From NCBI RefSeq assembly GCF_030272615.1, contig NC_081406.1:168910361-168974360 (forward strand): a stretch of 64,000 bases of DNA, given 5' to 3'. A program made the position numbers and the translations under genes. The DNA is from Cryptomeria japonica (taxonomy: Eukaryota; Streptophyta; Pinopsida; Cupressales; Cupressaceae). The notes below the pieces were generated by a model that was not told the DNA's origin, did not search any database, and saw nothing but the letters and a program-made list of their open reading frames with translations. Below are positions 34,901-46,900 of the stretch, in pieces; position 1 is the stretch's first letter, and each line of letters starts with the position of its first letter.

Positions 34901-37900
34901 CGGTTGGTGAAATGTTTGTTGGTATATGGGATTATGATCTTGAGCTATTTTGCAAGGATCAAAGAAGTTCTGATATGTTTTTTAATTGTTTCCTGACTAA
35001 CCCTGACATAAAAATGCATCGGAAATTTTTTTTGAATTTGAAGAATCAGAGGACAACCAACCTAATATTTTTATGTTAATTGCTTCCAAATTAATTTTCA
35101 AAGAAATCAGATGTCATTTGATGTATTAATTTAAAATTTATATTGCCCGTGACTAGCTCCGACAGGCCATTTTACAAAGCAAGTACTAAAATTTGGCGAG
35201 CTAATTGAAATTTGAAATAAAACCCATGTTTTATTTAAATTATCATAACTTTTGGCGAAGTTTCGTGGTAATTGGATGACTGGTTAGTCGACAATGAAAT
35301 TACGCCAAAATGAGCCACAGGAGAAATTAAATTTTTTATTCTCTTGCATAGTTTGAAGCAATTTCAAAAGAAATTTCTATAGTTAAAGAAAACCATTTAT
35401 TGACGAAGCATAAACATGATCAAAAGAAAAATGATTTTGAGTAAAAACTACAGCCCTCGGTGCAACAAGAGATACTAACTTGGTGAAAGAGAATTGGAGC
35501 TGCTACTGCTCTTGAACTCAGAGCTACCGGTATTCCATATGCATTTTGTGTTGGATGTATCATCTCCTCTCATGTTTTTACTGCTTTCCATAAAAACTCG
35601 AAGTGATGTCGAAGTTACTGTAAAAAGTTGTGCAGTTACAGCTATGGATTTTTGCCTTGTCTCTTGTTTGCTTGTTACCGGTGATCAACTTGGAATGGTT
35701 CAAATCTATCAGAAAGTTAACAACCACTTGAACAAGGGTTAAAGTCATCAAGGAGCTTCCTAGGACTTTGCTAATGGGTTTCAAAAACTCGAGGTACTCA
35801 AAGTTCACAAGTCAAAAATTTGTTGCATCTCTATTGACAGGTCTTCTACACGTGTTGCTACTGGCTACCAAGAAGGCTTGGTTTCAGTCATTGATACAAA
35901 ATCGCACACTGTATTATTACATAAATCTTACTTCTCTGGGTCTTCTCCAAGTATATGTGCTTTACAGTGTGAAAATTGCATTCTTCACAGTTCAACAACA
36001 TTAATTTTATTTGTAGCAGCAAGAGATGCATCAGTGATAGCTCTCAATGGAGAAACAAGAGATTTATAGCCGTAGTGCAAAATTTATATCTAAAATACCT
36101 TGGGTGGACTTCAATGATAATCTTGCTATCTGAAAACAAACATTGTCGCCCTAACCCTAATCCATCGGGTATCAGGGTGACTAAAAACTCATTTCCCCAA
36201 TATCCCGATGGAGTGGCTATTTGGATAAATCTTTGCAAAGTGTAAGCTTATAGGCATCAGGACTTCGAGAGGAATAGAAAAAGGGTTATTCCGACCCCGA
36301 TGAAGATAAGAACGCCTGTGGGAATATTGGTGAAAACTATACTGATAAAGTAACAATAAAAATAATAACTCATCGGGCATCGGTATGACTAAAAGCATGT
36401 TGTCCTGATTAGAGAAATCTCCCCGATGGATAAAGCAAGCATGAAGGTATGGATTTTTTATTTTTGTTTGCAAAAAGGTAATGTATTTTACTCTTTGCTT
36501 TTGATTTATTAAGTTAAAAGGTAAAATTAATTTCAAGAGGTTATTATGGCAAATTTCTTGTTTCTTTGGAAATTATTCAAGTGAAAGTAAAAACACTCAA
36601 AAATCTTTAATATCCTTATTTGAATGTTTACTCAAGAAGTTTCCATTTACTTTTGGAGTTTTATGTTAATATCATATTTTATTAGAAACATTTTACCCTA
36701 ATTGTGTGCAAAGATCATATGTCTCTTTAGGGGGGAAATATTTTTATCTGCATGGGGAAAATATTATCAATGATTTTATTAAATATATCCCTATGAAATA
36801 GGAACATATGACCTATCAAGCTATTTGATTTTCTTATGTTTTGTGCGGGATACTATAGGCAAAAATTATATTTCTTGGGTGCATATTAATAGGAAGTATC
36901 CCTTACTCAAGAAATTTAATTTAATGTTTTGATATTATAATTTGATGATTTTCAGGAGCACCTTGGTAAAAGAAATCTTGTGTACAACATTTGATACGAT
37001 ACTAATAGTTTTCGATATTATCCTTTGAAATTACTTTTTGAGAGGCTATAAAGGGATATATTTTATCACAAAGGAAGTTATATTTTATAAGTGCTTTTAC
37101 CGTGGTTAATTCTTTAATTTGATGACCTAATAAATTTTAGAATTTTGATATTATCATTTGATTATTTATATTTTTCACCCTAAGTGAATAAAATGGAACA
37201 TGTATATATTAGGGTTGATTTTATGCAAGATCAAAGCATGATTATTATTATTTTGGAAAAAATGTATGTTTACCATAAGTAAAATGATGAAAAGCATTTA
37301 TTTATTTAAGTGATCCTTCCATATACATATTATTTGCCCTAAGTTAATAAATTGAATATGTTCGTTAGGGTAAATTATCTTTATCATATAGTTAATGTTT
37401 GATTGATTTTTGCAAAGTATTTATCCTATATGATAAAATATTCCCAAGAAAGATGAAGTTGCCCTAAAAGGGTGAAAAGGTATTGCAAAGTGGAATATTT
37501 ATCCATGGTTATCATTTTTCAAGGGAAGTATTATTATTTAGTATAAAGTATTTTACCTTCTGTTATTATTTGGAAATATATACTAGGGTAAATATTTTGT
37601 TTTATTATACGAATTAATGTTTTTAAAGTCCCAAGTATAAATATCACTTTGCAAAATACCCTCTTGATAATATACTTTGATTAAGGAGGATTAAGCTTGC
37701 ATTAGGGAAAGGGATTATTAATCTTTCATAAGCAAAATCTAAATCAAGAGTAATTAATTGAATCAATGAATTTGATTGGTTTAGTTTGTGTGTAGGATAT
37801 TTTATCAAAGTTTGGTGATGAGGAATATCAAGGAGTTCAAGAGCGGAAGTGGAGTTTTATCAAAGTGAAAGATTAAAAATAACATTATTAAAGCTTTTAT

Positions 37901-40900
37901 TTAGTATGTATTTTAGGTTTCATTTGTAATTATTTCTAAAACCAAAGGGTGTGTCCTTTGGAATGCAACTATTTGTAACTCCCTTCTGTGTATGAAAGGG
38001 TGTGTCCTTTCATATGTGTCATTTGATTCACATACTTATAGGGAGTCATTATTATATGTAAAAGAGGGGGGGAATACTGCTAGTGGAGACTACAGGTTGT
38101 TATGCTAAGAAAGGTCTAACAAGATGAGGAATCCATTCTATGCAGACAAAGTGTATTGATATATCTGTGAGTGCAGCTTTTGTATATTTTATTATTCCAG
38201 AAGTTAATATATAAGATTTCATGTTTCTATCTTCAGATCGTTATTGATAATTTTGTGTTTGATGAAAATCATATGTCCTCTTGATAAATCTTTTAATATT
38301 TGTTGTGATGTGCCATCACATGATGTTGTATTGAATGTGGAATTGGGTTTTTATTGTTCATGTGACACATAATGAAACCTTTACAGTGATGGTCTAATAC
38401 TGTCTCTTGAGTTTGATGTTGATTATTGTCCACAAAGTTATTCTTTAATTGTCAGATAGAGGCACTAGTCTATTGTTAATTTTTGAAGAATAATTCAATT
38501 ATGCATTAGGTCCTCATCAAAGAAAAGCAATCATTCTGATTCTTATAAGCATTGCTCTTTAATAATCGTCTTAAGTCCTGACAACACTATTTTACATTAT
38601 TCAACTACATTCATTTCCTTTTATCAATTTCAAGAAGCATTCAAATAAAAGCACACAATAAAGTACAGTAGCAAGAAATCATTGCCATTTTTGCATAAGG
38701 CTATCTTAATAAACTTTAAATTCACTATAAAGAAGTCTTTCAGTGATGTGGAGACATAGGTACACCCGCCTAGGTTTAGTGGAGCCTAAAGTGTAGGGGG
38801 ATTTGGTTCCAGACCATCCATGTTCGTTGGCCAAGGCTGATTGGGCTGTTGAAAGATTTGGCAAACCTTTTGATTATCCAATCTATGGTTTTGGGAACCA
38901 ATAGGAGGTGCGGTCATGGAGGTGGAAGAGGAATGGGCCAGCATTCTGGGTCCATTTTTTACACTGCGGTTTATCTGTCGGATATTGAATGCTCGGATTC
39001 GAAGGATGAAGAATAGGTTGTTGCAGTGGCCCTCAAAGGCAAGAAGGAGGAGTTCATGAATAATGCCTGGGAAGTGTTTCGAGTGGGTGTGAAGAATGAT
39101 GACATGGACCCCTTCAAGCAGATGATGCAGACAGAGGAGGGTTGGCTTTCGAAGGGCGGTATTGATTGGGTGACATTGATTGGGTCTTGGGTTGCTACCA
39201 TCTTGAGGCTTTTATAATATGGTATGCGAAGTGTCTTGTTATAATAGTTTTTGTTGTAGCTTTGTGTATGTATGGAGTTTTTTCTGTTAGTTGGACTATG
39301 ATTGTAATATCATTTCATATATAATATAGGGAGCTATCCCCATCAAAGATAGTACTTGATTAAAAAAAAATTAATATCCTGATTGAAGTAAGTTATTGGT
39401 TCTTGGTTGGGCCAAGAATGTAACTCCTTACCTGTCCTTGGTAGAGTAAGAAAATTCCAATGTGCTCTTGCTGGCAATACTTTCCTCTTTTTATTTTATT
39501 TTATTTCCTCTTCCCTTCCTATTCTCGATTCCCATAAACCATCTTTGACCTACGCATGCTTACCTTTATTATAAAGGAAAAAGCATGCTCATTGGGGGAG
39601 ACATGACTTAGGCTTGAGTCATGTCATCCCAATATTAAACGGTATCTCTTTATCCAATAAGAAATTGTGGCATTCATAATCAGTTCATTTGAGTGTTAAT
39701 AGGGGAAGAGCACGAGTAGTTGAGCATGTACCAATTGTTGTGAGGGTTGTTGATACCTTTTGTTCCAAAAATTGAACAAATAAAACCTATTGTTTGAAAC
39801 ATAAAATATCAATTTTTGTTAGGAAATGTACCAATAGTCATTAGGAAATGTAACAATAGTTGTTAGGAAATTTACCAATATTTTAAAAAGTAACCAATCA
39901 GGTGATGCCATATTGGCTGCACAACTATTGGGGCCTCTTTTGCATGCCTATTGGTCTCACAGTTTTTTGGGTTGTTTTGGACACCTTGGCAAAAAGCATG
40001 TTGATGTTGCAGCATACTTGATGATGTGGCATTGAAAGCTTAGTTATAAGTAGGGGACTTGCCAAGTAAGGTACTAAAAAAAATTGGGAGTGATTTGAAA
40101 TTTCCACATAAGATTTTGAGAAACGCGAAGTTGGGGTGCTCAACTACTGGTGCTCTTCCCCTAAGATTATTTATTCTATTAATTATCAACGCATTCTTCT
40201 TTATTATATATATTTAACAACACATATTAAATATTCAATATTATTATTTAATTATTGATTTAATTAACATTATATTGTTTAATTAATTCAATTAATATTA
40301 TATTACTTAACTGATTCAATTCATATTATATTGTTGATAGAAATAAATGGATGATTAATCAATACTAAATAAATGTATTAATATTTAATTATATTTTAAT
40401 TTAATTTTTTTTTTATTCTTTTGTATTTTAATTTTATTATTATTATTTATTATTATTAAATTATATTTCAAAGTGGGGAAATTACAATAAATTCCCCTAC
40501 AATTGATTAAAATATTATGTGTCCTTATTCATTTATCATGTAGACTCTAGACTCGCATTCTTACTTTTGAATTTCTTAGTGATTTCTTTTGTTTTTTGAA
40601 AAAAAGTCTAAATGTTGATTTCTTTGTAAGCATAATTTTGTGTTCAATACAAAACTAAACATCAAATATTCAACAAGCTAATAATCCAAGAGTCTTTATT
40701 TTTGTATTTTAATTTATTTTGTAAATTAATATAAGTCAAAAGATATGTGATGTTGAATTCTTATAAGATTGTAGATTCCTCCTAGTTTTCTTCACTCCTC
40801 ACTAATCCGGGATCATTTGAATTTTTAACTAGATAACAAAATTATTGGAGTTTATTAAAAGAATGAACTTTAACACTTTCACTAATCCCTTCTACTTTCT

Positions 40901-43900
40901 CACATGAGATATTGATTAAGGAATTTCAAATTATGGACTTTTGACCCAAAAATATAACCTTCCAACTTCTAAAAGTTAAAAACAAAAAGAATCCACAAAG
41001 TTGAAGACTTCCAAAGAAAATAAGATTTGAGGATTAATGAATTAATTAAATAAATAAAGATTTATTTAATTAATAGAAGACTTAGGGTAAAATAATTAAA
41101 TAAATAGAAATATTTATTTAATTAGACAAGACAATTTTAAGTATCTACACATACATACATATTTTAGTTGTAATAATATGCTAAAATATTACTTAAGATC
41201 CTTGTGAAGCAATAAAGATAATTAATGAATGAGAGAAATAGTGTGTCAAGACCTTGGGTTAATAATTTTTATTCTTTTGGATTCGATTCATTTTTTAAGA
41301 GGTAAGATGCTCAACATCTTATCTAATTCAAAAGTATTTTAAAGCACCTTCAATATGATACAAGCCTACCAATGTGGTTAGATGCCACTATATAGAATAA
41401 GAAAGGGGAATACATGTTAGCTATTGGATTCTAAGTGACGGTAGATATTTTTAAGGCATCCCCAATCCCTAAAAAGAGGCAAGAAACTCTCTACCATCAC
41501 CAAAAATTCCCAAGGATCATAGATTGCTAAACTAGCTATCTTACTATGTAATAAAGAAGAATGAGACATACAAGTTATAGATTATTGTATAAGAAACATT
41601 AACATTAGTTTATAAATGAGTGAAGGAAAGGAATACTCATTAAAATTATTATTCTCTGCCATCTTGGGGTAAATGGACAAAGATGAGAATACTAAAGAAA
41701 GAATTGAGATCCCAAGTTGAAGAGTTGACAAATCTATGTGCAATACCTCATAGGTTATGGTGCAGAAGCACCTAGGCTACCATCAAGCCTTTATGAGGCA
41801 CATTTTGAATCTTTTGTGTTTTGAAGTATGGAAGTTGTAATAAGCTCTTGAAAGGACATATAAGATGTAATGAGTCCATATATGATGTAATAAGGTCATT
41901 GAGACTAATGGTTTGTATGTTGAGTCCTAATGGGGGCCATGTTGGCACATATTGACAAAATTGGCTTAATGTGGAAAATATGTCTCAATGGGTCAAGTAT
42001 GATGTTTGATGTTATGTAAGGGTCTTTTGGACCTATTTGGATATATTTTTGTCATTTTTGATTCATTTAAGTCATGGGTTGGGTCTAGGATTAAAGTTAG
42101 CCAAAGTTGTTAATATTGTCAAAAATTGCTCAATGCAACCTTTTGTGTTTAAAGGGGTGATTAGGTGTTGGTTCATAATGAAAGATCAAATGTTGGTTCT
42201 ATCCATTGGGGAAGGCATTAATACCTTTAAATAAGCCTTTCCATGGCCTGAGTAAAGGTTGATGTGTATTGGGAAGAAGACAATCAATAAAAAAATCATT
42301 ATTTACTGCACTTTTCCTGATAACTCCCATGTAACAGTTTGTTCAAACTCATTATTCACCATTAAAATGCATTGATCCACCCCTGGAGTTGATTGTGCAT
42401 TGAAGGAGGGTGAATCTAGTTTAATTTTTCTTTTGTGGCATTTGATTTCATTAAGAATTTGAAGAGATATATTACTTTTTGCAAAAATTGTCCAAAACCC
42501 TACCTAAGGTTGATAGTGAACAATAAAAATGTAAACTCTTTTGTTTTCATTATCAGACCCCCAAAATGGGTGGAATCATGTATTTTAGTGTTCTCTTCCA
42601 TTGTATATTGTTTCCATGTCTCCATGATGCATTTTGCATGTGCCCATTTGAGAGATTTTGCCAAGATCAAGAGCTCAATGAAAAGTACAAAATAGAGAGA
42701 CAAAATATACGACAGGAATAAACTGTATTCTCATCAATAGATAAAAATGATTAAAAGATCAATAGTTGTTACATACAATGAATATGAGCCTTCATATATA
42801 GGCAAGGTTATATGGATGTGTGAGCACACAAACATGACATGTGGCTCAATAAGAAACAAGGGTAGGTAGGAAATAGGTGTGGTAGGTAGGAGAAACAATA
42901 AAATATTCCACATAAGGTGGATCACCCACCGAAGGTGGAATTATCACTCCACAATAAGTGGATATGATAGAGTAGTAACAAGATCACACCATAAAAGGTG
43001 GAAATTCTCCTACACACACTATCCAAATGTGGCACAAACACCCAAGTGTCTCATACCCAAACTACTATGAAATGCATTTCCTAAGTAAACTTAAGTAAGG
43101 TGTAATAATATCCAACATGAATAATTAATTACACCAACACCCCCCCTTAAGTGAAATTTAGGGGAATGCACTTAAGTCTACAATGCAACTAAGCAATGCA
43201 AGATGGGTCCCAGCTACAAGGCCATGTTAGGTACCCATGTACAAATGCAAATGCAAGAAAACCAATGCAATCTCTCATAAAGCGGGGAAAGAGAGAAAAA
43301 CCCAATGGGAAAAAACCATCCCCCAAAAGAGAGATGAAAGGTATACAAGAGAACTCTCATGGAAGTATGTGAGGAACAAAACCCCATGTGAGGAAAAAAA
43401 CCCCCCATATGAGAGAATAAGAGAAGTTAGGTGGCTCCCCCTCAATGTAGAATCTGCACCAATGGTAGAAGCTCGATGATGAATGAAGAAACTACTCCAT
43501 GAACATCGAACAACATTCCTCCCCTCAGGAAAAAACAAAACCAAAGGTGTATCCATAAAATCTCCCCGATCATGAAGGGAAGAAGTAGGAAAAAAACTCA
43601 TGATGAATGAAGTCTCTGAAAACTGCTCAAGTGTCCCCATGTTGATGATGAAAGATACCCCCTCCAAAGGTGGTAAAGTGCTCCACATTGCTGAAAAAGG
43701 TACTCCAAGATCTGGTGGAGATGAATGTAGAAAAATTCCCAAAGACTCACATTTTTCCTCTAAGCATAAAGAGACCTCCTCCAACTATTGTACATAAGTA
43801 TCCACAATCATGTCAACCTCGAAAGAATGATCATGTAGAGAATGAACAAGAGGGTCAAAGTGTTCCCTTGCAACAATCAAAGAAGGATCATCTTAATCAA

Positions 43901-46900
43901 AGAGAAGATGAATATCATCAATGATGTCTCCCAAATCTGAAATGTAGGACTCCACAAACAAACCTGCAATGTCTATCAAGTAGTCATCCCAATCAACTGA
44001 AGCTAGAAGACATGAAATATCCTTTTGCACTGAATCACAAGAAGGAAAAACTATCGCACTATCCACATCATCAGGTGAAATAGGTGATGTGATATCAATA
44101 AGAGGAGATGAAATACAAGGCTCAAGAACGGGATCACATGTGAGAATCCCCAAGTTCAAGTACCCAAAGTTCTCCTCAAAATTTGAATTATCACAAGAAG
44201 TGTGATCATCATGTGAAGAAACATCATATGTGAAATCATCCTCATCAACAAAATATGAAAAGGAATATAACCAAGATGCATGATCAACCACCCCAGTTGC
44301 AATGATAACTCTAGTCTCCAAGTCTCTAATGAAAACTAACTCAGGTATGAACTCCACAATTCTCTTATTTGCGCCATGTGTGATTTGATAGATGGAAAGG
44401 AGATTGTTTGTTAAATGGGGTACACACAACACATCATTGAAGGAGTTATCCCCAATGGCAATAGATCCTTTCCCAATCACATCCATGTTTGTATGATTGC
44501 CCATCAAAATTTGCGGCATGGTGCAAGGCTCAAATGTAGAAAACATAGACTGCAAAGATGCCATATGATGAGAAGCCCCTGAATCTAGAAGCCATCTCCC
44601 TGAATCATGACTTGTAGTAGCACAAAGATCTTGTCCTTTTCTTTTCCAAATGGAGTGAGTCTTCCCACTTGTTGAATCCATGAATGCTTCCCCTTTCCCT
44701 TTTGAATGTGTGGAAGTGGAATTTGATGAATCCTCCTTCTTGTAGACATTAGGCAAATAAATGTTGTGCTTTTTGAGGATATGTGTGGGCTCGTCAATCT
44801 TCTCAGAATGGCAACGACACTCCTCACGACCAACCTTTTTACAATAGGCACAAGTAGGTCTCTCCCTTTTTGGTTAATTGTCCTTCTTGGAAGAGGATGA
44901 ATCTCCTTGTTGTGGAGAAGGTGATGCTTTGTTCTTAGGCTTTGATTGCCATTTCTTCTTGTTTGAGTTGTCCTTTCCTTGATTTCCTTTGTTCCCTTGA
45001 TTTTCCACTGATGCTTGAGACTTAGAAGTCCTAAGAATGCCAATTCTTATCAACTTAGTTTGTTCCATCATCAACATTTCAGTGAAAGAATCAAATGTAG
45101 GCATTGTGTAGTTTGAACCCATTGTCATCCTATAGGTTTGGAAACTACAAACAAATGTTGCATATTCTTGTGAAAGCTTTCCCATCAAATTGAAGATCAA
45201 TTGAGTATCCTTCTTATCAATGCCACAATCCTTGAGTTGTGCCCTCAACTCTTTTGCCTTAGTGGTACATAATCTTGTATAGTATCAAAGTTGTTGGGAT
45301 ATAACATAGCGAGATCACTATCAATCTGACATCCCCTAATCTCATCAACTTGACCATACAAGTCTTGAAACTTTTGCCAAGCATCCTTGATTAGAGTATA
45401 TTTCTCAATATGAAAAATGAGATCCTTTGATACATACTTTCTTAAGGTACCAATTGCCATGATATTTTTAGTGAGCGAATCCAAGTGACCAACGGGATCA
45501 GCCTTAGGATCAGTGGGAGCAACAATAGTTCCATCAATATAATGAGTTAGTTTGTTTTCCATAAGTTTACTCCATGCATCAATTTTCCAAGTAGCATAAT
45601 TATGAGGAGTTAAGAGAGGAAAATTAGGAGAACCCATAGCAGAAAAAAGGAAGGAACACAAGAGCACAAAAGAACAAGAGAAACCCCCCCAAATTCACTC
45701 AATCAAAGTACCCCCCCAAAAAAAAAAAAAAATTGATGATTTTGGCAATTTATATGTAGTGCGTGTACAATAGGATACTTGCAAAAAAAGGCAAGGTGGA
45801 CTTATAATTTTGTCTTGCAACTTCCCCAATAGGCTAAGAACTACAATGCGAAAGACTAGCAAGATAGATCTATGCAATACAAGTGCCAAATTGGCCAAAC
45901 AAGACCATATTCTGAAAGTACAATTTCTACCCAAATTCACTGCAAACGGATAGCATATTATGAGAGTAGACAAAAAATCATGCACTTTCAAAAAAAAGGG
46001 TACTTGAAAAGGAGTTCGTATGAGCCCGAATGGAGTCCCAGAAGTTGTAGAAATAGGGATTGGATAGGTACAGTCACAAAAAACTGATACTTCTGAAATA
46101 TTTGTCTATCAAAATCAAAAAATAAGTCCACCACAAGAAAGTACATGAAAAATTAGCCCATTTAAAAAAATGTTGCACCCAAAAAGGAGCAAAAATGAGC
46201 AAGATATGGCCATTTGAAGTTGAACTACAAAATCGAAAAGCCAAATGAGAGGGGCCTGCCAAAATTTCAAAAAATGTTGATGTAGAACTGATGTCAGAAA
46301 TTCACAATGTTAAATTTGATGGCCGTATGACCATCGCCAAAACTTCATCTCCTTGCTTGATTGGATGTCCGTACGGTACAGACTTGACACATGGCACAAT
46401 CAAAAAATGACACTTGTCTTATGGCATGTGACATGGATGGTATAGAGGGTAGTCATGCTACTGACTGGGACATCCATAGAGAAGCCACGTGGCGGAGGGT
46501 CCTGACAGGGCTGCAACTGGTAGTGGGAGGAGATCACAGCATCAGGAAATGGAGGCCTGACCAGTGGGGCCACAGGCGGTGGCCGGAGGTGGGGTCACCG
46601 GAGCTGTGACAAATGGGCGACGTCGATGACCAGAGAACCTACTGGTGAGAGGGGCAGCCTTGAAGTGGTGGTGTTGTCACCAGCTGCAGTGGAGCAATGT
46701 GTAGAGAAGTAGTCGGCGGTGGTGATGTTGTCGTTGGTGGTCGGGAGGGAACCAATCACTAGAGCTTGGTGATAGTCGATGACCGGTGGTGAGGCACTCG
46801 GGAACTTCGCCGGAGAGACTGCGGGCAACAAAGGGTGCCAGCGATGGGACGGAGACGTCAGAGCAGCACGGGCGGGACCTGCCAGAAGCAAACACTAGAG

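Larger units (their letters stand above)
34223..38756. other. ~4.5 kb foreign segment inside the LINE 3' region
   Basis: AT-rich sequence unlike the flanking LINE, with WD40-gene-like and unknown coding fragments at 34849-36069 and a long non-coding part (36100-38756). It has no gag, pol or transposase. Edges are approximate: left near TGTTGGAACCCTAA, right near GATGTGGAGACATAGG. A purine run AAAAGAGGGGGGG lies at 38061-38073. Repeats with CATCGGG and CCCGATGG occur at 36165-36430. Whether it is one insertion or several is not resolved. Confidence 0.4.
28300..39371 (+). mobile_element. Long LINE with ORF1 and ORF2, interrupted near its 3' end
   Basis: The most complete LINE in the window: ORF1 (28300-29149), ORF2 with endonuclease, RT, zinc domain and RNase H (29565-33710), 3' region (33711-34222) and, after about 4.5 kb of foreign sequence, a terminal region ending in an A-run after CTTGATT at 39362-39370. 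Linking the last part to this LINE is inferred from the poly(A)-type end and order. No target duplication was identified. Confidence 0.65.

Noticed and set aside
34223-38756. Complete LTR element as the 4.5 kb insert
   Set aside because: A purine tract at 38061 hinted at one, but no matching terminal repeats, primer site or target duplication could be found.
43237-43924. Plus-strand frames opposite element H
   Set aside because: Shadows of the minus-strand gag-protease/acidic frame. Composition is Lys/Glu-rich antisense of Ser/Phe.
46595-46895. 98- and 72-residue minus-strand frames in the GC-rich leader
   Set aside because: They overlap each other in different frames and owe their length to high GC. 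No domain or conserved motif is visible.
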